This document shows positions 1 to 9,800 of a DNA stretch of 64,000 nt, piece by piece. The notes under the pieces are model-generated. The model had not been told where the DNA came from, did not search any database, and saw only the letters and a list, made by a program, of their open reading frames with translations. Positions within the stretch are counted from its first letter, which is position 1, and every line of letters begins with the position of its first letter. The stretch covers positions 1 through 64,000 of the forward strand of contig JABLTG010000117.1 in NCBI GenBank assembly GCA_016618085.1, read 5' to 3'. The translations under genes were made by a program, and so were the position numbers. Source of the DNA: Neovahlkampfia damariscottae (taxonomy: Eukaryota > Heterolobosea > Selenaionea > Neovahlkampfiida > Neovahlkampfiidae).

Positions 1-475
1 GCATTTCATAAAAGTGTTTCCAAAGATCTTTGTGAAAATAATGATGAAATTTTGATTTCAAAATTTCCAGTCAAAGGAATGATTAAAAAATGGGAAAGAA
101 AAATTCATAGTACAACAGTGAGAAAAAATGCTTCATTGGTCTCATTTTCAATTTCGTCAAACACTAAAACATCTTGCTCAAAAAGATTCTGTTCAAGTAC
201 ATGAAGTTTCAGAACATTATACCAGTTGTACATGTGGATCATGTGGAAAAATAGATTGGAAACTTGGAAAAAAAGATCATTTCAATTGTAAATATTGTAA
301 TTTTTCTCTTCCAAGAGATTATAATGGAGCAAGAAATATATTTCTGATGAATATACAAAATTTTATTGGAAATCCAAAAACTGCCAGTACTGCTGGCGAC
401 GGTCCTATCCCGAAAGAAATCTTGATTTTAATGTCTGGTCTGATTAATCAGAATGAACGGAAAAGTCAGTTTTAA
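1..475 (+). mobile_element. Fanzor (TnpB-like RNA-guided nuclease) gene, 3' fragment
   Basis: This is the C-terminal part of a Fanzor/TnpB-family protein; the rest lies left of the window. The frame from 128 has the family's ending: WSHF helix, ExYTS segment, a zinc ribbon with CxxC pairs (codons at 233/242 and 287/296), then RDYNGARN, whose Asp codon at 317 is the third RuvC-like acid. Bases 1-127 read in another frame as matching upstream sequence (PVKGMIKKWERKI, then TTVRK). The two frames meet in an A-run just before 128, so this copy is frameshifted unless the run length is an assembly error. Known Fanzors are eukaryotic TnpB homologues carried on transposons and guided by an RNA from the 3' end. 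The frame runs on to 475, directly against a beta-mannosidase remnant. The family call is strong; whether the full copy is active cannot be seen. Confidence 0.85.
383..397 (+). other. Short perfect hairpin at the Fanzor 3' end
   Basis: GCCAG (383-387), a 5-nt loop, then CTGGC (393-397) lie just after the RuvC-III codons, in a stretch clearly richer in G and C (about 381-412) than its surroundings. TnpB and Fanzor guide RNAs (omega RNAs) come from this part of the element, so a guide-RNA scaffold is a fair guess. Only the hairpin itself is seen. Confidence 0.3.
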
Positions 476-477
476 GA

Positions 478-1126
478 TAGCGGTTCACAATGAGAAATCT
501 ATTTTAACATCATTTAAAAAAAGAATTGCATTTAGAAATGTTGAATTGGTTCAAGATAAAATAGATGATGATGGTAATTATGAATTCTATTTAAAAGTGA
601 ATGGTATTCCAATTTACTCAAAAGGTGCAAATTTCATTCCAATGGATTCATTTGAAAGACAATCTAATGAATATATTAATAGATTAATTCAAAATGCAAT
701 TGATGCAAATATGAATATACTTCGAATTTGGGGTGGTGGAATTTATCAATCAGAAGAATTCTACTCAAAATGTGATGAAAAAGGAATTTTGATTTGGCAA
801 GAATTTATGTTTGCTTTTTCATTATATCCTGTCAATAAGGAATTTATAGAGTATTAATTTCATAGAATAACTTATATTTTTTGAAAAGAAATGTTAGTTC
901 CCGTAGTTTTCAAAATCATTCATCAAGAAATCAACGAAACTACAATCAAATTTGATTTAATTGCTGATAATGTTGCACCTTACGTTTTCCTTGAAGTACT
1001 CTCTTTGAAAGATTTAGTGATAATGGATTTTTAATGTTGAAAGATGAAAAAAGAACATTTTTCTTTCATGGTTGGAAATCAATTGATGAAATGTGAACAT
1101 TGAAAATACAATCACAATCCATAGCA
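478..1126 (+). pseudogene. Beta-mannosidase (GH2) remnant with its catalytic core deleted
   Basis: Beta-mannosidases remove terminal beta-mannose in lysosomal glycan turnover. Bases about 490-856 encode the family's central stretch: FYLKVNG, SKGANFIPMDSF, LRIWGGGIYQSEEFY, then WQEFMFAFSLYP. The frame then ends. From about 890 the sequence resumes with C-terminal beta-sandwich sequence (FDLIADNVAPYVFLE), and after a further frame change near 1010 reads RFSDNGFLML. The several hundred residues between, including the region of both catalytic glutamates, are missing. The 5' part is also absent, because homology begins next to the Fanzor end. I read this as a host gene destroyed by insertion and deletion. 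A rearranged assembly is the alternative. Confidence 0.7.
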
Positions 1127-1235
1127 TGAACCCAAAGAAATAAATTTCAAAGTTCCTTTCCATCGATACTTAGATTCAGTTCATGATGATTCTTGTCCTC
1201 TGTTTTCACATTTCTTGCTCACTTTGATTTTTCTA

Positions 1236-1242
1236 CCAATCA
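1236..1242 (+). promoter_or_regulatory. CCAATCA element before the GPCR gene
   Basis: CCAATCA starts 43 bp before the ATG at 1279. Confidence 0.5.
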
Positions 1243-1278
1243 AATTCATTTTTACTTCCAAACGAAATAGAAACCAAC

Positions 1279-2427
1279 ATGTCAGAAGAATCAGAATTTG
1301 TTATTTGTAGATCAAATGAATACATGAGAATAGGACCTATTTTTTCAGCTACATTTCACACTATATCCTTTGTTTCAACAATTTTAGTTTTGATTTCTTT
1401 GTTATACAAAAAAAGACAAACAACAAAGATAAATTCAAAACAAAAACTGTTTTCAAGTTTAATTCAAACATCAATTTTTTGTTTAATCCTAACAGATTTG
1501 ATTGCTGAAGTCACTTATCTACCAACTTTATTTTTTAATTTAAGATCATACTCTTCAGAATATGTAACAAAAACTGTTTTGACAGTTATGTGGATCGGCA
1601 GTCAATTGTCTGAATCTTTTGTTTTAGCAACTGGAATATGGGCATTTTTGATTTCTTTATGTATTTTCATTTGCTTAAGGTTTTTTTTTTTTTTTTAACA
1701 ATCAACATAGGATAACAAAAACCAATGAAGAAGAAATGGACTTTTGTGCTGAGGAATTGAAATATAGAACATTTTTTGTTCTATTGGGATGGGGTTTACC
1801 ACTTATTCATGCTGCTTTTTGGATAAATTCCAATTTAAGATTTCAGTATTTCTTTAAATGTATATAACTGCTTTTAGAGCTTGGCCACGTAATCCAGTTG
1901 AATATTTTTATGGTTCTTTGGTTTCCAATACATATCACACAACTTCCTATGTCTTAATTGAAACAGCTTCAACAACAATCAGAATTTTAATTTTCATACA
2001 AATCAGAAGTGTTCCTGTCTTTGATAAAAAATTTCAAAAAAAAATGAGATTCATTTTGACAAAAGTATTACTGTATACACTTCCTTTTACTATAACTTGC
2101 TTTTTTATCATATTGCTCAGAACATATACTGATATTGAAAGATTAGTCAATTTATCAACTGGAAACATGAGAAATATATTTTGCAGTTCTGATGCTTCTG
2201 TTGTATTTAGATCACTTCATGCAATCGTACACCCATTTAGAGGTGCAATGAACGCTTTGATTTATTGTGTGTTGTCAGAATGGTTTTTGGAAAAAATGAA
2301 AAAATTATGTTTTTGTACAAATGGATTGTCAATTCAAAAAAATGATTATGAAGATTCTAATAGCTTATATTTACCAAATAGACATCATTTTAGTTTTAAC
2401 AGCATGAATGAATTGGATGATGATTAA
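1279..2427 (+). CDS. Seven-transmembrane receptor, cAMP-receptor-like (class E)
   Basis: Predicted plasma-membrane GPCR of 361 aa. Exons: 1279-1679, 1711-1845, 1878-2427. The introns (31 and 32 nt) are GT-AG; the first is the T-tract/TTAAC type, and both keep the frame. Seven hydrophobic segments can be placed: three in exon 1, one in exon 2 and three in exon 3. The last contains HAIVHPFRGAMNALIYCV, which matches the TM7 pattern of Dictyostelium-type cAMP receptors and related cAR-like GPCRs (a PxxG-xxNaxxY arrangement). The extracellular N-terminus is short. The cytosolic tail is about 60 residues, Ser/Asn/Asp-rich, and suitable for phosphorylation. The ligand cannot be told. The ATG follows a CCAATCA element. 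Confidence 0.8.
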
Positions 2428-2560
2428 ATATTATTTTGTATCAATCTATTGGTTTATTGAAACTATCACAAAGAATACTAAAGCGAGATTCTTTTTCGTT
2501 GAATTTGAAAATAAAAGGAGAAAGGTAGTTCTCCTGAAATAAGAGTGTTGTAAAAATCAT

Positions 2561-2567
2561 CCAATCA
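2561..2567 (+). promoter_or_regulatory. CCAATCA element before the Hsp70-like gene
   Basis: CCAATCA starts 32 bp before the ATG at 2593. Confidence 0.5.
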
Positions 2568-2592
2568 TTTCTTTCTTTCATCCAAGTGTCAA

Positions 2593-3982
2593 ATGTCTAT
2601 TGTTGCGTTTGATTTGGGCACAAGTTTCTGTAGGATTTCAAATTGGTGGGATGGTGATGAACCAAAAATTATCTACACAATGCCAAGTGTAGTTTCATTT
2701 AAAGATGGAAAGTTTTTTTTTGGTAAAAAAGCAGAATCATTAGCAATAGAAAATCCTTCAAACACAATTTATGAAATAAAAAGAGTATTAGGTATGCAAT
2801 TTGGAGGTGAAACTGATAGAGAAAAAAAAGAAATGACTTTTCACCAAACAATTTGGCCTTTTTCACTTGAAAATTCTTCTAAAGGAACTTACCAAATTGT
2901 TTTGGAAAATGAAAAAAAAATAACGATAGAAGAGATTACTTCAATGATTTTAAAACATTTGAAAGAGGCTGCTGAAGATATTTTAGAGTTTCCAGTTGAA
3001 AATGTTGTCATTACAATTCCAAGTTTTTTTTTTTTTTTTTAACATTACTTAACAAGCTTATTTCGATAATATAAGCAGAGTAGCAACACAAGAAATAGCT
3101 AATTCATTAGGATTAAATGTTATTCGTTTGTTAACAGACACCAGTGCTGCTTCATTGACTTACAGCGTTGCTTCAAAAAATTCAAAATTAAAAAATGTGT
3201 TACTTTATTCTTTAGGTGGTGGTTCATGCTCAGTATCTGTATTTGAAATCATTGATGGGAAATTAACCACGAAATCTGCTTCTTCAAATCGTTTTGTTGG
3301 TGGAATTGATTTTGAAAATGAAATCATCAGATTATGTTGTGCAAAAGCTAAAGCTTTATTTGGAGAAGTCATAACATCCGACCGTTCTTCATTAATGAAA
3401 TTAAAAATAGAAGCTACCAAAGCAATGATTTCTCTTGATACAAATGAAAGTTATAAATTTCACATAAAGAATCTATTCCAAGGAAAGGATTTTGAATGGG
3501 AATTTAAAAGAGAAGTATTTGAAAAAGCAAACAAAAAAAAGTTTGATGAAGTTCTTCATCCAGTTTTAGACGCTATTCAAAACGCAAATATCCAAAAAAC
3601 AGATTTGAATGAAATTATTCTATTTGGAGGAGCAAGTAAAATTCCAAAGATTTTAGAGATTTTAGATGATTTCTTTGAAGGTGTGAAAATAGTTCAAATC
3701 GAAAATCCTTCTGATTATGTTTCAAAAGGAGCTGCAATACAAGGAGCAATTTTGGAATCGACAGTCGATGCTCCAAAAAAGCGAAATTTCGCACCAAAAA
3801 CACCTATAAATTCTCCTGCTCCAGATTCTGATGATGAAAAAAAACCAAGACGTAAAGCTCCAACATTGGACTCATCAGTGACCACAAAAACCACAACTTA
3901 TTCTCCAATTGAGAAAAAACAAAGCCTTTTCACTGATCAACAAGAAAAGAAAGAAAAATCATCGAATTGTTTGGTTTCTTAA
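2593..3982 (+). CDS. Hsp70-like ATPase-domain protein with C-terminal CAAX box
   Basis: Exons 2593-3022 and 3057-3982 encode 451 aa; the 34-nt intron is GT, T16, TTAAC-like, AAG, and joins VVITIPT to YFDN. Hsp70 nucleotide-binding signatures are present: VAFDLGTSFCRIS at the start, YSLGGGSCSVSVFE (phosphate-2 loop) and LFGGASKIPKI (adenosine loop). The ATPase domain ends near residue 385. The peptide-binding domain and lid are absent. In their place is a tail of about 65 residues, Pro/Ser/Lys-rich, ending KSSNCLVS. CLVS is a textbook farnesylation CAAX box with a lysine-rich stretch upstream. By inference it is a membrane-tethered Hsp70 relative acting as a switch or co-chaperone rather than a classical folding chaperone. 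Normal Hsp70s are about 640 aa. Confidence 0.85.
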
Positions 3983-4026
3983 TAAATTTATCCGATTTTT
4001 ATTTAATTTGATCTCCGATGGTTTCA

Positions 4027-4033
4027 CCAATCA
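4027..4033 (+). promoter_or_regulatory. CCAATCA element before the SDR gene
   Basis: CCAATCA starts 23 bp before the ATG at 4050, within the 67-bp gap after the Hsp70-like gene. Confidence 0.5.
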
Positions 4034-4049
4034 AGTTTCAAAAAAAAAG

Positions 4050-4934
4050 ATGAAAATCTTCATTGTTACAGGAGGAAACAAAGGAATTGGTGAAGCAATA
4101 ACAGAAAACTTAGCTCTAAATAATCCTGATGGTACAATTATTTTCACTTCAAGATCATTGGAAAATGGAAAAAAGACCTTAGAAGTGTTTAATAAAAAAA
4201 AGAAACTAAAAAATGTTTTTTTGGAACAATTAGACATTACAGTCAAAGACAGCATCAAACAATTTGTTGAAATATTCAAAACAAAATATAAAAAATTTGA
4301 CGTTCTTGTTAACAATGCAGGGTAAAAAAATAAAATTCCTAAGCTGTTAAAAAAAAGATGGGCATCACATGGGTCTTTGATTAACGAAGAAATAGCAAGA
4401 AAAACTGTTGATACTAATTACTATGGAACCAAAAATCTCACAATTTCTTTATTACCTTTTGCAAATAAAAATGGAAGAATTGTTAATGTTACATCAATAG
4501 CAGGTGTTTTAGGTGATAAATATTCAAAAGATTTGAAAGATAAATTCTTAAAAGAAGACCTGACATTTGAAGAATTAGATCAAATTGTCGAAACATTCGT
4601 GAAAGGAGTGAGAGATGAAAACTATGTTAAACTTGGATTCCCAAAATCAACTTATATGGTCAGTAAAGCAGCTGAAAACTCATTGACCAGAATTTTATCA
4701 AATTTGTACAAAAAAGATGATAGAAATTTAACTTTCAATGGTAATTTTTCGTTTCTCCATTTAATCTTGTTAATAGCTTGTTGCCCTGGATATGTTGCAA
4801 CTGACATGTCCAGCTTCACAGGGAATAAAACACCAAAAGAAGGAGCCATTACGCCATGTTGGTTGGCGACTTCTGATGATGTGAAAGATGAAAATGGAAA
4901 ATTCTTCTCGGACAAAAAATTAAAAACCTATTAA
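4050..4934 (+). CDS. Short-chain dehydrogenase/reductase, carbonyl-reductase-like
   Basis: Predicted NAD(P)H-dependent carbonyl reductase of 270 aa, probably cytosolic. Exons: 4050-4321, 4358-4740, 4777-4934. The third exon is joined across a 36-nt GT-AG stretch that is itself open, but splicing gives NACCPGYVATDM, the canonical CBR1-type motif, so I treat it as an intron. Other signatures: TGGNKGIG (cofactor loop), NNAG, VNVTSIAG with the catalytic Ser, and YMVSK (YxxxK). Spacing and motifs fit CBR1-like enzymes, which reduce ketones and quinones. No targeting signal is seen. It starts 67 bp downstream of the Hsp70-like gene on the same strand. Confidence 0.85.
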
Positions 4935-5022
4935 TGAAGTCATTTGCATTCTTCAATACTGTACATCTTCATTATTAACTATTTTGTTGTCGGTGTTCAA
5001 AAAAAAGTTGAATTTTTATTTT

Positions 5023-6428
5023 CTACATTAAATTGTCTTCCATCTCTTTTCTGCATTTAACAGTACCTGTTTTTGGATCATATACTCTTACTTCTTTCAT
5101 GTATTGTTTTCCTGATAAAATATTATTCATCAATTCTTCAATGTTATGATAGATTGTCCATTCATCGCGATTTTCTTTTTGAAATTCAACAATAACATCA
5201 AAAAGAGGCTTGTATTTTAATCTTCTCTGAATCTTTTCTTTTGATCCTGATAGTTGCATTGATTTTTCACCCATAATTACTGATTCAATTCCACCAACCA
5301 ATCCCATGATGGTTTGATTTTTTTCTAAATTCTGTACTGTTCCATGTGCTGAAGCATACAAAATAATTCCTCTTTGAGAGCATTCTTTAGTTGCAAATAC
5401 TTCGAATTGAGTTCCAATTTCATCAATTATCAATGCTTCTGGTGTGTGGTTTTGAATTGCTTCAATCATAATTTTTTCTTGATTCTTTGATTCTGGAATT
5501 TTCATTACTCTAGCTTCACCGATACTATGGTGTGGAGTGGAACCAAATCCAGATATTTCACTTGAAGAATCAACAATTATGGTTCTTGTTTTATCAGAAA
5601 TGTATCTTGCAATATCCCTGATAATACCTTTCAAATTGTGAATTAAAATTACAAAAATATACTAGTTTTTCCTGTTCCTGGAGGTCCTAAAAACAAAATT
5701 GATTTCTTTTGATCTAAAATATCTGCAATTATATTCGAAATGCCAATGATTGGTTTACCAACTCTCAAAGTAATTCCAATGATATCATTGGATTGTGATC
5801 TAATAACAGAGATTCTATGCAAATATCTATCGATTCCTGACCTATTATTTCCTAAAATTTCTAATGAATTTGTGACATTTTCAATATCCTCCATGGAAAC
5901 CACTTTTTCAGAAATTGTTTTTGGTGCAGATTGAAAAAAATGTGCTTTTGGAATTCTATTAAAATCCATTTCAATATCAATCAATTCCATTAAATTTTGA
6001 TCTGCAAAGAAATCAAAGTATTTCTCAGGTAAAATTTTAAGCAATTCTAATACTTCTTTTTCATCAATTTCAATTTTTTCAATTTGCAAATTTCTTGGTT
6101 CAAATGTTTCTTCTTTGATTTCAAATACTTGTTTAACTTGAGTATCTAATTTTTCAGTCGTTTGTTTTTTTTTTTCTTTTTTTTCTTTTTTTTTTTGTTT
6201 TTTCTTTTTATCATTTTCTGAGAGTTCAATTTTAACAGTTTCGTCAAAAAAAATGTTTCCTGATTTGCTCTTGAAACAATGGTGACTCTCAATGAATTTC
6301 TTCAACTCTTCATGACTTTTTAGTTTCTTTGTAAAACTTGGACCTAAATTCTCATAGATTTGTCCAACTGTCAATGGTTTTGCTGCTAATAATCTTGAAA
6401 TTTTTTTTCTAATCGTTTCGTCCTTCAT
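5023..6428 (-). CDS. SpoIIIAA/Ycf45-type P-loop ATPase
   Basis: Exons 6428-5663 and 5627-5023 encode 456 aa; a 35-nt intron splits the P-loop segment (GPPGTGKT, then SIIRDIARY). Signatures of the stage III sporulation AA / Ycf45 ATPase family follow in order: IIVDSSSEISGFG, HHSIGEARVM, MIEAIQNHTPEALIIDEIG (Walker B) and SAHGTVQNL. The N-terminal third has a winged-helix-like start (TIRKKISRLLAAKPLTVGQIY) and a lysine-rich linker from poly-AAG/AAA codons. Bacterial members are secretion-type ATPases in sporulation. Plant and algal Ycf45 proteins are organellar and often carry R3H or KH domains. The role here is unknown, and no clear organelle signal is visible. TGATTGG lies upstream at 6466-6472. 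Confidence 0.8.
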
Positions 6429-6827
6429 GTTTGTTTTGAAAGTGTTGAATTGGTTTTAAAAGATTTGATTGGATATGGAATTTAAAGGAAAAAATTAGAG
6501 TTGGAAATTTCCATGTTGATTGTAAAATTCCAAAGAAGTTCATTGAAAGAAGTTATTCTTGGAAACAATATGGAATCTAAAATTGAGACCATTTGAAATG
6601 AACCATATTTTTTTTTTGATCATTGTTCTAGTAACATTTTACGAAATCTTCAACACTGAAAAGGTACAATGATTAAAACCTTTAATACCGTCAGCGATTG
6701 AAACATCATGATAACTAAACCCAAATATTATGAACTTTTTTTTTGTCAAAATAGAAAATCTCTCATTGTTTGGAAACCTAACAAAAAAAGAATAAATTTT
6801 GAAGAAACTCATTTTTTTTATTTGAAT
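6429..6827. other. Intergenic, convergent with nothing, AT-rich
   Basis: This 399-bp gap holds the upstream region of the ATPase gene (two ATTGG boxes at 6449 and 6466) and the 3' flank of the VWA gene. I see no further coding or RNA signal. Confidence 0.4.
6466..6472 (-). promoter_or_regulatory. CCAATCA element (minus strand) before the SpoIIIAA-type gene
   Basis: TGATTGG on the plus strand is CCAATCA in the gene's direction, about 40 bp before its ATG. Confidence 0.5.
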
Positions 6828-9800
6828 TTAATATGAAACTGAACAAATTTCATCAACAATTGATTGTGTTGCTTTTGCAAGATTTTCAAATTTAACAAGT
6901 AATGTTTGTGATGGATCATAATTCATTCCTTTGATAATATTCCAACCAAGTGAATTGTAGTTATTCATATCATTTCCTAATCCCATCGCAACTACTTTCC
7001 AATCAGCTGATGAACCTGATGATTTTTTCCATGAATTTACTTGGACTGCTCTTGGAACTGGTGAAGCACAAGGTTGACACATGTGATTTGGTGGATCCCA
7101 GTTACAAGATTTACATTGTGAACAAGGTGAAGAACCATAATAATCACATTTTGATGAACAACTACATGGACGATTAGCAACACCATCTGTTAATACAACA
7201 AGAACTTTTGGAATAGCTTTTCTTGTTCCAGTTCCATCATGCATTCCAATAGCTTTGTTTAATCCATCAAGTGTACCTGTCCAACCTCTTTGATGATTAT
7301 TTTTGAGATCATCAAATTTGTTTTTAATTGAATTTCCATAAGTTGACAATCCAAAGATTTCTGAACTGTAACTTCCATATTGAACTAAACCAACACGAAT
7401 ATCACCTGATTTAGCAGCATCAGCAGAGATAGCAATTGAGATATTTCTACTGAAATCAACTTGTGTTCTCCAATCATCCCATGACATTGATCCAGATGAA
7501 TCTAAAGCAAATACAACATCAACTTTTCCTGAACAAACACAGTTTTGGTATTTAACACTAACTGTTCCACAAACTTTATCGTTTGGAAGTTTATCAGCAT
7601 GAACGCAATATTTGAATTTGTTTTCACGACATGAGTTTTGTTTATATGAAACTGTGATATATCCAGATGATGGTGAATTTAAAGCAGGTTCTAATCCGTC
7701 AACACAATAGACACTATTGTCAAGTGTATTACAAGCAACAAGACTATCAAAAACAAGTGACATTCCAGCTGGAGCAACATCATTTTCTAATAAACTAGCA
7801 ATTGAAATAACTGCAGGTGTATTCATATCAACTTTAAATGAATCATCTCCAACTGTTGGTGAAACGTTACTGATTGAAAGATTGATTGTTCCTGATGATT
7901 GTTTTGAGTTGTCTTGATCATTATCTTTAACTACATAAGTTGCTGTTGTTGTTGATTTGAAATCATTTGCTGGGTTAAAAATAACTTTGTTTCCTGAAAT
8001 TGAAACTGTTCCTGCAGCATTATTAGCAATAGTAACTGAAACAAGTGAAAGAGAATCATCTGCATCTGGATCACTATCGTTAGCTAAAACATCAATTGTA
8101 TGTGAAGCATCATAAACTCTAATAGCTCCAAATGTATCAGTAACAGCAACTGGTGCTTTGTTGTTGATTGTAATTGTAACAGTTTGATAAGCTGATGTTA
8201 AAAGACCGTCTGAAACTCTATATTTGAATGTAAATGTTCCTGATCTTCTTGCCTTTGATGTAACTTTAACTGATGAAGAACTTAAAACAACAACTTCAGC
8301 TTTTGAGTAATCATTTGATGCATCTAATTGAACTGTAAGAGCATCTCCATTTGGATCTGAAGCTGAACCTTCTGTAAGGAGGTTATATGTATAAGCTGTT
8401 CTTTTATCAATTGTTTTTGAAAATCCTGTGCAAGTTGGTGCTTCATTTGTAACTGTGATTGTAATTTGTCCTGAAGCAGTTAATTGACCATCTGTAATAA
8501 CAAAATTGACAACATCAACACCACGGAATGATGAAGCTGGTTTATAATCGATTTTTCCAGCTGAAATGCTAACAGCAGCTCCATTTCCACTTGTGTATGA
8601 AATAGATTGAATTGAAAGTGAATCACCATCAGCATCTGAAGCAGCAGCAACAACATCAATTGTTTTAGTTGGGTTAGCTGTTGTTTTTGAGAATGAGAGT
8701 GTTTGATCAACAGCAACTGGTGGTGTATTGCTTACAGTGACTGAAACTGTTCCAATAGCTGATAATCCATAAGTATCTTTAACTTTGTATTTGAATGTTT
8801 CAACAACAGTTTTCTTAGCTCCATCTGTACCTGTATATGTGAGAGCAGCTTTTGGAGTATAAGTAACTGTAGATCCTGAAACACTAACTGTTCCTGATGT
8901 TGGATTTTGAGTGATTGAATCAAGTGAAAGTGGAGTGTTGTTTTCAGCATCATTATCATTTGTTAATGGTGTGATTGCAACACTATTTTTCCAGTGAGTA
9001 GCTGCAAAATCAGCAACTGCGTTTGGAGCACTGTTTGAAACTGTGATTGAAACTGTAGCAGTATTTGAATCTGACATACCATCAGTAGCGACATATGAAA
9101 TTGATTCTGATCCAACAAATCCAGCTGCAGGTGTATATGAAAGTTTGTTTCCAGATTTTGAAACTGAACCTGTTCCTGAATAACTGAATGATTTAATTGA
9201 AAGAGTTGCATCATATGTTGGTTGATCAGCATCTTTGTCATTAGCTAAAACATCAATTTCAACTGGAACTTGTGGAGCTTTTCCTGTAATTGAAAGTGTA
9301 TCATCAACAGCAACTGGAGCATTGTTATTAACATTAACAGTAACAAGTTTTGTAACTGTTTGAATGCCATCAGTAAGAGTATATGAAAATGAAACAGCTT
9401 TGTTTACGAAACTTGAAGGAGTGTTTGCAAGAAGTGTTGCACTTGTTGAAGTTTTTGATAAAGTACCAGCTGAAGTATCAGATAATGCAGAAACACTTGA
9501 AAGTGTAATTGAATCACCATCAGCATCAGTAGCACCTGCAACTAAATTCATTGCAAATCCAGCTTTGTGTTGAGTCCAATGAATGTTGAATGTTTGAGCT
9601 GAAGCAACAGGAGCATTGTTTTGAACATTAACTGTTGCTGTTTTAGTAACTTTTGCTAATCCATCTGTAACAACAAAGTTGAAAGAACATGCACCGAGAA
9701 CTGCAGGACTTTTATTCGTGAATGTGAGTTTTCCAGCAGATTCTGTAACTGTACCACAAGTTGGATTTACGTGACTGTCATAAACAACTGTATCTTCAGT

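Noticed and set aside
4741-4776. In-frame 12-residue hydrophobic insertion in the SDR
   Set aside because: It has intron form, and removing it restores the NACCPGYVATDM family motif.
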